From the NCBI GenBank assembly GCA_963794605.1, contig CAWCEN010000003.1, forward strand, positions 1 to 64,000: 64,000 bases of DNA. Reading direction: 5' to 3'. Position 1 is the stretch's first letter; each line of letters starts with the position of its first letter. This DNA comes from VAXT01 sp963794605 (GTDB taxonomy: Bacteria; Actinomycetota; Thermoleophilia; Gaiellales; Gaiellaceae). The notes beneath the pieces are model-generated. The model ran no database searches. It was not told where the DNA came from and saw nothing but the letters and a program-made list of their open reading frames with translations. Below are positions 37,197-45,351 of this stretch, piece by piece. Made by a program: the position numbers and the translations under genes.

Positions 37197-37509
37197 ATGG
37201 CTGGAGGTTATCAGGGTAATCCGGATAACCACTCCGCGCGCGAGCGGGAAAAATCACCGCTCGAGTTGTTCGCCGAGATCGAGCGGGAGCGCGAGCGCGA
37301 GAACGGACGCCCCGCGGGGCCGACTGGGCTCGCTCGTCACCGTTGCGGCCGCTGGGTGCACCGCAAGAACGGCTACCAGCTGCTCCCACTGCGGACCGCT
37401 CCGGATCGAGACCAGGACGTGCAAGGTCTGCGGCGGCGAGACGAGCTCGGCCACCCGCAACTTCTGCGCCGGGTGTCACTTCGCCGGCTGGTGGGGACGC
37501 TGCGCATGA
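37197..37509 (+). pseudogene. Zinc-ribbon protein, one frameshift
   Basis: From ATG 37197 the frame gives MAGGYQGNPDNHSAREREKS, a charged helix, and RHRCGRWVHRKNGYQ. From about 37383 the next frame gives CSHCG, CKVCGGE and CAGCHFAGWWGRC to a TGA at 37509. Three CxxC knuckles make a zinc-ribbon protein of about 103 aa if one base is restored. Its stop overlaps the next ATG (ATGA), which supports the second frame. Confidence 0.6.
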
Positions 37510-37733
37510 GCGAACGCCCGTCCGCCGTCGAGTTGCTCGAGCGCCCGGGCGCCCTCCTGACGCGCACCGACCTGCGCGACCTCGGCCTCACCCGAACGAT
37601 GGTCGACGCGGTCTTCCGCGAGCTGGCCGTCGTCAGCTTCCCTGGTACGCGCCGGCCGGCCGTCAAGCGTGAGGACTACCTCGAGCTCGTCGAGCGCTGC
37701 ACCTATCGCGGCGACCGTGTCCGCCCGATCTGA
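37506..37733 (+). CDS. Small HTH-type protein
   Basis: 75 aa. A short helical protein (SAVELLERPGALLTRTDLRDLGLTRTMVDAVFRELAVVSFPGTRRPAVKREDYLELVER) with the look of an excisionase or winged helix-turn-helix: helix, turn, recognition helix, then a hairpin with an Arg-rich tip. Located just before the recombinase, the usual place for an excisionase. The in-frame opening with Prim-Pol is considered accidental. Confidence 0.6.
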   Translation: MSERPSAVELLERPGALLTRTDLRDLGLTRTMVDAVFRELAVVSFPGTRRPAVKREDYLELVERCTYRGDRVRPI

Positions 37734-37855
37734 CTACACTCCGCCGGCGCTCAAACGAGCGCCCGGACGGCGCCGCGGGAACGGCCACCGCCCGGACTCG
37801 ACCAAGACCTAACTGGAGGTCTCGATCGTGACTACGAATCTACCCCTCTCGACCC

Positions 37856-38900
37856 GTGGCTAGCGTCTGGATCACGCCGCGAGCGACGAAGGACGGCGGC
37901 AGACGCTTCCGGGTCGAATTCCGGCTCGGCGGGCGCGAGTCGAAGATCCGCTACGGCGGCTCGTTCAAGTCGCGCAACCTGGCGAAGGTCCGGCGCGACT
38001 TCATCGCAGGCGAGCTTGTCAGCCAGCGCGTCCCCGACCTGCGCCAGCTCGACGCCGAGCCGCCGACCGCGCCCACGTTCGCGGAGGCGGCCAGCAGGTG
38101 GCAGGCCTCGCGCGTCGACATCGCCGAGGCGACCCGGACGCAACACCGCATCCAGCTCGACAAGCTGCTGCCGCTGATCGGCGGCAAGCGGATCGACGGC
38201 TACGGCGCAGGACTTCGCCGATGTCGTCGTTGCTCTGCACGGCCAGCGCGTCGCCCGCGAGACGATCCGTAAGACGCTCGGGGCCGGGGCGATGACGCTC
38301 GACCATGCCGGGATCGACCCGAACCCGGCCCGCGACCGGATCATCGTCAAGCTGCCACCCGACGACTCGGAAGAGGTGAGCCCGCCGAGCGCCGACCACG
38401 TCGAGCGGGCCTTCAGGCTGCTCCCGTCCCGGCATCGACTCGCGCTGCTCTTCCTCGACTGGTCCGGGGCGCGCGTCAGCGCCATCGACAAGACCCTGGT
38501 CGGCGACTATGACGAGACGCGGCGGCGTGTGCGCCTGCGCAAGCAGACGACCAAGAAGCGACGAGCGCTCTGGATCGAGCTGCATCCGACCCTCGCCGAC
38601 GCGCTTGAAGCGAAGCTCGGTCCCCGCGAGGACCGCGACCCGGAAGCTCGCCTGTTCGCAGACTCCGGCGCAGACGCGCTCAGGACCTCGATCGCGAAGG
38701 CGTGCCGGGCGAGCGGTATCCCGGTCTGGTCGCCGCACGACCTGCGACACCGCCGGATCAGCCTGCTCCACCTGCGCGGCGTCCCATGGGCGCGGATCGC
38801 CGATTGGGTCGGGCAACGCAAGCTGTCGGTCACGGCCGACACGTACACGCACGTCCTCATCGACGAGACGGAACTCGACTACGCCGCGCTGCTCACGTGA
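37856..38900 (+). pseudogene. int: Tyrosine recombinase (integrase), one frameshift
   Basis: From GTG 37856, the N-terminal arm-binding region (WITPRATKDGGRRFRVEFRLGG) and core-binding domain (PTFAEAASRWQASRVDIAEATRTQHRIQLDKLLPLIG) run to about 38205. There a single-base shift leads into AQDFADVVVALHGQRVARETIRKTLGAG and the catalytic domain: Arg in WSGARVSAI, HDLRHRRIS (HxxR), and the Tyr nucleophile in ADTYTHVL. The end, ELDYAALLT, is intact. Joined it is about 348 aa. It would catalyse integration at tRNA-Asn, and is broken unless the indel is an assembly error. Confidence 0.85.
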
Positions 38901-38928
38901 GCGAGAAAGCTCCCGGTCGCGCTAGTTC

Positions 38929-39291
38929 CTACGCGAACGCCAGCTCGTCCTGCTCGCGCGGCAGCGTCAGGGCGTAGAACCAGTATCCGATCAAGTGCAC
39001 GATCGGGACGATTAGCGCTGCCGTCCACCAACGCGAGCGGCCGTGATGGGAAGGAACCTCGACAGCCGTCCAGACGAGGACCACGAGCGGGCCGACCGTT
39101 GGAACGAAAACGAGCAGCCCAAGCCAGCCGCTCTTGTCGATCGACTCGAACAGCACAATCGCGGTGCCCAATCCGGGAAGAAACGCAACCCACGGATGGT
39201 CGAGGCCACGGCGGCGACCGAGGATGTAGAAGGGCGTTGTGATGAGGAGCCAACCGGCAGCAAGAAAGACCAGAGCGAATAGCGGCGTCAC
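38929..39291 (-). CDS. Small membrane protein (DUF5684-like)
   Basis: 120 aa. Four hydrophobic segments (LFALVFLAAGWLLITTPFYI, AFLPGLGTAIVLFESI, GWLGLLVFVPTVGPLVVLVW, ALIVPIVHLIGYWFYAL) contain the 'GRRRGL..P..AF.P..G' and 'SGW..L..F.P..G' pattern of small DUF5684-type proteins. It sits between the recombinase and the right att site on the opposite strand, so it may be cargo inserted late. Function unknown. Confidence 0.65.
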   Translation of the reverse strand: MTPLFALVFLAAGWLLITTPFYILGRRRGLDHPWVAFLPGLGTAIVLFESIDKSGWLGLLVFVPTVGPLVVLVWTAVEVPSHHGRSRWWTAALIVPIVHLIGYWFYALTLPREQDELAFA

Positions 39292-39465
39292 GAGAAAACC
39301 CTTTGTCGGAGGACGACTTCACCAGTTCCGATCGGTGCAGGGTGCTTGGCGGGCTATCCCTCGTTCGGACGATGCCGACGCTCGCGTGGAACCCGCGTTT
39401 TCGCCGTGCGCCGCGTGGTCGACTACGCGGCGCTGCTCCAATCGGTAGGGCGATTCGTGCGCCTC

Positions 39466-39483
39466 GGTGCTACCCCCGGTGCT
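39466..39483 (+). repeat. Putative integrase arm-type site, right
   Basis: GGTGCTACCCCCGGTGCT, the counterpart of 16966-16981 with two extra C. Confidence 0.55.
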
Positions 39484-39527
39484 GGCCTCGGCGACGAAAA
39501 GGTGCCGATTTACAGAATGGTCTTAAC

Positions 39528-39542
39528 CCAACCCGGGGAGCT
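39528..39542 (+). repeat. attR core
   Basis: CCAACCCGGGGAGCT, identical to the tRNA-Asn end at 16866-16880. Confidence 0.8.
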
Positions 39543-39549
39543 TCGAAAG

Positions 39550-39570
39550 AGCCCGCTAACGGGCTTTTTG
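39550..39570 (+). terminator. Terminator displaced from tRNA-Asn
   Basis: AGCCCG-CTAA-CGGGCTTTTTG begins 8 bp after the attR core. No gene ends just before it, but it would follow tRNA-Asn by about 10 nt if the element were absent. Confidence 0.85.
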
Positions 39571-39739
39571 GTCATCTGCGCACTGCACGCTCCGAGCCGA
39601 ACTTTTGCCCAACTCTTGCCCGGGTGGGGACGTCAGTCCGGGGGAAGAACCTCTGACGTTCGGCCAACGTTAAGGGGAAGTAAGAATGTGGAGACCGCAA
39701 TGCGATGGGGGTGAGCGCGTCGGCTAGCTTGACGGAACG

Positions 39740-40630
39740 ATGCTTGACGCGCTGCACCTGCTCACCGTCGCCTGTCTGTTCGCCGCTGCCTGGCTGATCT
39801 CGCGGAGCGCGGCTTACGTTGCCCGCAAGGTGCTCTCCTGGCACGACCGGCACACGGAGGCCGCCGCCGCGACCGTCGACGTCCGGATCGCGAACGTGAA
39901 ACGGCGGGAGACCACGGTCGCGGTGATCCGCGCCGCGATCGCCTACGCCGCCTTCGCAGTTGCCATCGTCCTGTCGGCCGCGCAATTGACCGGAGGCCTC
40001 AACAAGCTCACGACGCTCGTAGGCGCCTCGTTCGTGATCATCCTCGCCGGCTTTGCGATCCAGCGCGTGCTGATGGACGTGATCGCCGGGACGATGATGT
40101 TCGTGGAGCGCTGGTACGCGGTCGGAGACACGATCGCGATCCCGACGCTCGAGCTGCAGGGTGTTGTTGAGGATGTCTCCCTGCGCCGGACGAAGCTGCG
40201 CACACTCGACGGCGAGACGATTCAGGTCTCGAACTCGCAGATCCCCGCCGTCCGCGTGCTGCCCGAAGGCCTGAAGGAGCTGGCGATCGAGCTCTTTGTC
40301 ACTGACCGCGAAAGCGGCGAGAATCTCGTCCGGGCGGTGCAGCGGATCCTGCCCGATGGGCCGACGACCTTCGCGAGACGACCGTGGATCGAAGAGGTCA
40401 ACGACCTCGACGAGCGCCTCGTCCGGATCAGGCTGCGCGCTTCCGTCGTCGCTGGCCGCGAGTGGCTCGTCGAGGGCTTCCTCTCCGACCTGCTCAAGGA
40501 GCGGGCGGACGAGGGCCTGATCGTCCACGGCCCGGTCATGCTGACGGTCGACGAGCAGGCCGCCCGAAGTTACGCACGCGCCAGCGCGGCCACGCGCTGG
40601 GCGGCGAGGCCGGCGCCTCAACAAACGTAG
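39740..40630 (+). CDS. MscS-family mechanosensitive channel
   Basis: 296 aa. Hydrophobic helices at about 2-20, 57-77 and 85-106, the last being the pore-lining type (LVGASFVIILAGFAIQRVLMDVIAGTMMF in parts), followed by the MscS beta domain 'VGDTIAIPTLELQGVVEDVSLRRTKLRTLDGETIQVSNSQI', which is diagnostic. It forms a heptameric channel that releases solutes on hypo-osmotic shock. First intact chromosomal gene to the right of the element. Confidence 0.9.
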   Translation: MLDALHLLTVACLFAAAWLISRSAAYVARKVLSWHDRHTEAAAATVDVRIANVKRRETTVAVIRAAIAYAAFAVAIVLSAAQLTGGLNKLTTLVGASFVIILAGFAIQRVLMDVIAGTMMFVERWYAVGDTIAIPTLELQGVVEDVSLRRTKLRTLDGETIQVSNSQIPAVRVLPEGLKELAIELFVTDRESGENLVRAVQRILPDGPTTFARRPWIEEVNDLDERLVRIRLRASVVAGREWLVEGFLSDLLKERADEGLIVHGPVMLTVDEQAARSYARASAATRWAARPAPQQT

Positions 40631-40693
40631 ACGGTCTCAAGCTCGGTCAGCAGCCGGTCGACCTCGTCGGCCGACCTGCTCGACGAACCACGG

Positions 40694-40823
40694 TTACGGA
40701 CCTGCGCTCGTCGCGCTCGCTCTGGTCGCGGGCGTCTGGGTTGCGCTCCACGCATACGAGCTCATCTGGTGGCGAGAGGCACGCGCCCAGCTGCGGGCAC
40801 AGCGACTCCCTGGCTCGCCATGA
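40694..40823 (+). CDS. Possible small single-pass membrane protein
   Basis: An open frame ending TGA 40823 encodes GPALVALALVAGVWVALHAYELIWW followed in part by REARAQLRAQRLPGSP: one helix and a basic tail. No convincing start codon is visible, so the 5' end is a guess. Confidence 0.3.
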
Positions 40824-40874
40824 AACGTCCGGTCGAGTCCGCACGGACGGCTGGCCGGGTATAACGGCTTTGTC

Positions 40875-41911
40875 GTGCGTGCGACGGTGATGTACGGAGC
40901 AGGCGAGGTCCGGGTCGAGACCGTTCCCGACCCTGGCTTGCTCGAGCCGACCGACGCCGTCGTTCGCGTCACCCGCTCCGCGATCTGTGGGAGCGACCTC
41001 TGGCCCTACAACCAGATGGAGCACACCGACACAGGCCGCCGCATGGGCCACGAGTTCATCGGCCTCGTCGAGGATGTGGGCGCCGAGGTCAGCACGATGA
41101 AGGTCGGAGACCTGGTCGTGACACCGTTCGTGTGGTCTGACGGCACGTGCGTGTTCTGCCGCGAGGGGCTTCACACATCGTGCCTCCATGGCGGCCGGTA
41201 CGGCCTGGACGGCGTCGACGGCGGCCAGGGCGAGGCCGTTCGCGTTCCCCAGGCAGACGGAACGTTGGTCGTGCTGCCGGTGGATCCGGACGACGAGCTG
41301 ATGCCGTCGCTGCTCACGCTCTCGGACGTCATGGCGACGGGCCACTACGCCGCGCTCTCCGCCAAGGTCGGCCCCGGGAGGACGGTGGCCGTCGTCGGCG
41401 ACGGCGCCGTCGGGCTGTGCGGAGTGATTGCCGCACGGCGCCTCGGCGCGGAGCGAATCCTCATCCTCGGTCGGCATGCCGGTCGGACCGCGCTGGCGGA
41501 AGAGTTCGGGGCGACAGAGGTCGTGAGCGAGCGAGGCGACGAGGCGGTCGAGCGTGTCCACGAGCTCACCGACGGCCTGGGCGCTCACTCCGTACTCGAG
41601 TGCGTAGGTCACGAACAGTCGACGGTCACGGCCCTGGAGATCGCACGTCCGGGTGGCGCGGTCGGCCGCGTCGGCGTTCCCGCAGGAGGAGTCGATTCCG
41701 CAGGACGTCGCAGACGTTCTTCAAGAACGTGACTATCGCCGGAGGCCCGGCTCCGGCACGCGCCTACATCCAGGAGCTCCTGCCGGATGTCCTCGACGGC
41801 AGGATCGAGCCCGGCCGCGTCTTCGACCGGGTGGCGAGCCTCGACGACGTGCCCGACGGCTACCGGGCGATGAACGAACGCGAGGCGATCAAGGTCATGA
41901 TCGACCTCTGA
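40875..41911 (+). pseudogene. Zinc-dependent alcohol dehydrogenase family protein, one frameshift
   Basis: From GTG 40875: catalytic zinc ligands Cys38 (ICGSD) and His59-Glu60 (GHE), structural-zinc cysteines Cys92, Cys95 and Cys103, and nucleotide-binding GDGAVG. Near 41700 the frame breaks and resumes as QTFFKNVTIAGGPAPARAYI..LLPDVLDGRIEPGRVFD to a stop at 41911. Joined it is about 345 aa, normal for the family. The substrate is unknown. A single-base assembly error is quite possible as everything else is intact. Confidence 0.8.
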
Positions 41912-41922
41912 GACCCGCGGTC

Positions 41923-42471
41923 CTACCCCGCAGCCGCTTGCTCGAGGGCCGCGAGCAAGGTCTCGGTCTCGTACGAGCCGTCGTGCCGGACACCGTTGAC
42001 GTAGAAGGTCGGCGTTCCGTTCACCCCGCTGCGGACACCGCTCATGAAGTCCTCGCGGACCCGGGCGGCATGGGCGTGGCCGGTCAGTTCGCGATCGAAG
42101 GTCTCGAGATCCAGGCTGAGGCGCTCCGCATACGCGTGTAGGTCCTCGCTACCGAGGCGGTCCTGGTTCTCGTAGAGAAGGTCGTGCATTTCCCAGAACC
42201 TGCCCTGAACGGCCGCAGCCTCGGCCGCCTCGGCGGCAAGCTCGGCGTTGGGATGCGACGTGGAGATCGGAAAATTGCGAAAGACGAAGCGGAGCCTGTC
42301 GCCCATCCGACCCTGGACGTCCTTGATGTTCGGGTATGCGGCTCCGCAGAACGGACACTGGTAGTCGCCGTACTCGAGGAGCGTGACCGGCGCATCGGCA
42401 GGCCCTTGGATGTGGTCCCGGCCGTCGGAGACCGGCATCGTCAGGGTCGGTTCCCACTCGGTCCTCGTCAC
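41923..42471 (-). CDS. DsbA/FrnE-type thioredoxin-fold protein
   Basis: 182 aa from GTG 42471. Active site CPFC at 39-42 within LLEYGDYQCPFCG, helical insertion (residues 75-135) and the cis-Pro loop GVNGTPTFYVNG: the DSBA-like fold. No signal peptide, so a cytoplasmic disulfide oxidoreductase is likely. The GTG overlaps the stop of the upstream peroxiredoxin gene (GTGA), suggesting a shared peroxide or thiol stress role. Confidence 0.9.
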   Translation of the reverse strand: MTRTEWEPTLTMPVSDGRDHIQGPADAPVTLLEYGDYQCPFCGAAYPNIKDVQGRMGDRLRFVFRNFPISTSHPNAELAAEAAEAAAVQGRFWEMHDLLYENQDRLGSEDLHAYAERLSLDLETFDRELTGHAHAARVREDFMSGVRSGVNGTPTFYVNGVRHDGSYETETLLAALEQAAAG

Positions 42472-42956
42472 GAGCCGCGTTCCTCGGTCAAGCTCTCTAG
42501 CGCCTGAAGGATCCCGTCCGCCCCCGGGTTGATGCCCACCGGGGACACGTAGCTCCAGGCGACGAACCCGTCGGCGCCGATCACGTAGAGCGCCCGCTCA
42601 CTCGTGCCATCCTGCGTCCGGTAGACGCCGTAGGTCCGCGCGACCTCGCCCTTGGGCTCGAAGTCGGCCAGGAGCGGGAAGCGCAGGTTCCGATCCTTTG
42701 CGAATGCCAGATGGCACCAGATCCCGTCGACCGAGATCCCCAGTAGCTGGGCCTTGTAGCGCTGAAACTCCTGTAACAACTCCTGGTACAGGGCGAGCTG
42801 ATCGGAGCAGACCGGGCTCCAGTCCTCTGGATAGAAGGCGAGGATCACGGGTTGGCCGCGGAAGTCCTCGAGCGAGACTTTTTGGCTCGGCGTCGACAGC
42901 AGCTCGAAGTTGGGCGCTGGCGACCCGGGAGCGAGGAGTGCGGCGTCAGACGTCAC
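42468..42956 (-). CDS. AhpC/TSA-type peroxiredoxin
   Basis: 162 aa from GTG 42956; a longer version from GTG 43028 would overlap the upstream gene. Peroxidatic Cys50 lies in FYPEDWSPVCSDQ, with 'GISVDGIWCHLAFAKDRNLRFPLLADF' following, typical of a group with atypical WSPVC motifs. It reduces peroxides using thiols. Coupled to the DsbA-like gene by a 4-nt overlap and placed just after the Tet(M)-type gene. Confidence 0.88.
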   Translation of the reverse strand: MTSDAALLAPGSPAPNFELLSTPSQKVSLEDFRGQPVILAFYPEDWSPVCSDQLALYQELLQEFQRYKAQLLGISVDGIWCHLAFAKDRNLRFPLLADFEPKGEVARTYGVYRTQDGTSERALYVIGADGFVAWSYVSPVGINPGADGILQALESLTEERGS

Positions 42957-43014
42957 CGTCGGAAGTTCATCAGTTTCGGGCTGTCGCTGCCGCGGCGAAG
43001 CCTTTGGGTCGCAG

Positions 43015-45011
43015 CTATCGATGCGCACGGCTGGTGACGTGCAGCAAATACTCCTCTCGGTTGAGCGCGTTCACGGTCTTTCGCCGGCGCGTGGGAGGAT
43101 CTCCGCGCGACCGGCTCGTAGCCGAGGAACGTCGACTCGAGGACGCCCTCACCGCTCGTGAGCCTCGACAGCCCTCGCTGGAGTTCCTGTGCGGCCAGGA
43201 TCGACAGGACCGTGTCGACCGTGGCTAGATCGCCTCGCAGCGACTCCATCTCCGCCGCCGCGCCCAGCTGGCCCACCGCGGCCAGCACGGCACCGACCGA
43301 GTCGGCCGGGACCTCGAGTCTCACCTGGAGGACCGGCTCGCATACGCGCGTCCTGGCCTGCTCGAGCGCCCGCATGAGCACGATCGGAGTCAGCTTGCGG
43401 TAGTCGCTGCTCGTGCTGAGGGGGCCGCGCTTCGACGGCGGGCCGTCCGGAACGCTGTACGCGCAGCTCGTCATCGTCACGACGCAGTCCGTGACCTGCC
43501 AGCCGTGGAGCCCCTCCTGAAGCGTCTCGCGGACGTACCGCTCCATGTGTTCCGAGAAGCTGGCGAGGGTCTTGTAGAGGTAGAGCGGCGCCGTCGCCGC
43601 CTCGATTTCGAGTCGGAACTTCGGCTCCTGAATCGGCGGGCGCCGGGTCCACGCGCAGTCCGATCGTCGCGCGGAACGGGTTCGTGTCCGTATACAGGAC
43701 CTCGATCGCCTCGCCGCTCTTCAGCGGCCGCTCGATGTGGATCGGCGTCGGGTCCTGGAACTCGACGTCGAGCCCATAGTCGGTCTCGAGCGTCGACTCG
43801 ATCACCTCCTTCTGAACCTCGCCGTAGAGCGAGACGGAGTCCTCGTTCAGCACTTCGTTCTGCTGGACGTTGATGAGCGGGTCCTGCTCAGCGAGCTGCG
43901 TCAGTGCGGCGCGGAGCCGCGCTCGATCGTCCGGGTTGCCTGCCACGACGACCGACTCGAGCGTCGGCGGCGGGAACTGGCGGCGCAACCCCGTGGCGCC
44001 GGCTTCGCCGATGCGGTCGCCGACCTGGACGTCGGCGAGGCCCGACAGCTTCGCGACCCCGCCCGCCGCGACCGACTGGCGCTGAACTGCCGGCCCCTGC
44101 TCGAAGACGGCGATCGCAGTCACCTTGCCCTCGAGGCCCGCGCCGAAGCTCACTCGGTCACGCGTGCGGATCGTCCCCGAGAACATGCGGACGTACGCGA
44201 CCTTCTCCCCATTCGGGGCTCGCTCGATCTTGAACACGGAGGCAATCGGCCCGGCTCCCGCGTCGCCCGTCGAGGACGGGAGCAGCTCCGCGATCCCCGA
44301 CATGACGGCGTCGACGCCGGCGCCCGTCACTGCCGAGCCGAAGAAGACCGGGTGCACGAGCACGCGCTGAGTCTGGGACGCGAGCTCCTCGCGCAGACGG
44401 TGCTGCGGCACGCTCGACCCGTCATCGACGAACGACTCGAGGAGCGCGTCGTCGTTCTCCGCGAGCATTTCGTGCAGCGTCGAGTCGTGGACGAGAGGCT
44501 CGACGAATGCGTCGCGCGTGCCCAGCCCGCCCGGCGCCGACATCGGGATGACCGCCGCACCCAGTCGTTCCGAAATTGCCCGCAGCACCCGCTCCTCGCC
44601 GGCTCCGGCCCGGTCGACCTTGTTCACGAACAAGAGCGTCGGTATCCGGAGCCGTTGCAGCGCCCGCATCAGGATGCGCGTCTGCGGCTGGACGCCCTCG
44701 ACCGCCGAGATCACGAGCACCGCGCCGTCGAGGACGCTCAGTACCCGCTCGACCTCCGCGATGAAGTCCGGGTGGCCCGGGGTGTCGATCAGGTTGACGT
44801 GGACGTCGCCGAGCGCGAACGACGTGACGGCGGACTTGATCGTGATCCCACGCTGGCGCTCGAGGTCGAGCGTGTCGGTCTGGGTTGTTCCCGCATCGAC
44901 GCTTCCGATCTCGTCGATGACGCCGGCTTCGTAGAGGAGCCGCTCGGTGAGGGTGGTCTTACCGGCGTCTACATGCGCCACGATTCCAAGGTTGAGCTCT
45001 CTTTGCGACAC
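43015..45011 (-). pseudogene. Tet(M)/OtrA-type ribosomal protection GTPase, two frameshifts
   Basis: From ATG 45011: P-loop AHVDAGKTT (12-20), switch region RGITIKSA, DTPGH (76-80) and NKVD (130-133), then EF-G-like domains. The N-terminal 'IDEIGSVDAGTTQTDTLDLERQRGITIKSAV' is typical of ribosomal protection proteins rather than EF-G. Frame breaks occur at about 43645 (resumes PIQEPKFRLEIEAATAPLYL) and about 43115 (resumes DPPTRRRKTVNALNREEYLL) to TAG 43015. Repaired, it is about 665 aa, full length. It could release tetracycline-like drugs from ribosomes or be a housekeeping paralogue. Confidence 0.8.
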
Positions 45012-45351
45012 GCGTCATTTCCTCCATGTGGATCCCAGGGGACTTGTGGATGGATATGAACGCGTTGCGCATCGCCCCTCCTTGGCCGGTGAGCGCTGGA
45101 CTTCCGGCCGGAATCATACGCGCCGCTCGAACTCGCGCGCGCGGCCGGTTCCAGGGCTGAACGGATCCGTGTGCACGTTCTCCGGAGCCTTGATCGCCGA
45201 CCGCCGCCCAGCTTCGCGCGTTCCAGCTGTCTTCGGCTAGGACGAACGGCCCTCGAATATAGGTCCAGCGACCCATTGCCGCGCCTCCGGGCCACTGACA
45301 CTCTTCCGGGGGACATACCTGCGGCGTCCTCGGGGGAAGAGAGAGGCTTTT
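45012..45351. other. Intergenic region between divergent genes
   Basis: 340 bp between the GTPase gene and the exported repeat protein, presumably holding both promoters. A GGAGGAAATGACG stretch on the minus strand just before 45011 is the GTPase ribosome binding site. No gene or strong repeat seen. Confidence 0.5.

Larger units (their letters stand above)
39292..39739. other. Right boundary of the element, no intact gene
   Basis: 39410-39432 repeats the end of the recombinase gene (GTCGACTACGCGGCGCTGCTC compared with CTCGACTACGCCGCGCTGCTC at 38874). Then follow the arm-type site, the att core, the tRNA-type terminator and about 130 bp of flank leading to the MscS gene. Confidence 0.6.

Noticed and set aside
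36276..37733. Prim-Pol read as one 485-aa protein to 37733
   Set aside because: The middle is low-complexity and crosses a 28-bp palindrome, and the ATGA at 37506 plus CxxC knuckles in another frame point to separate downstream genes. It remains formally open.
43737..45059. 440-aa open frame on the plus strand
   Set aside because: Shadow of the GTPase gene, whose P-loop and G-motifs are on the minus strand.
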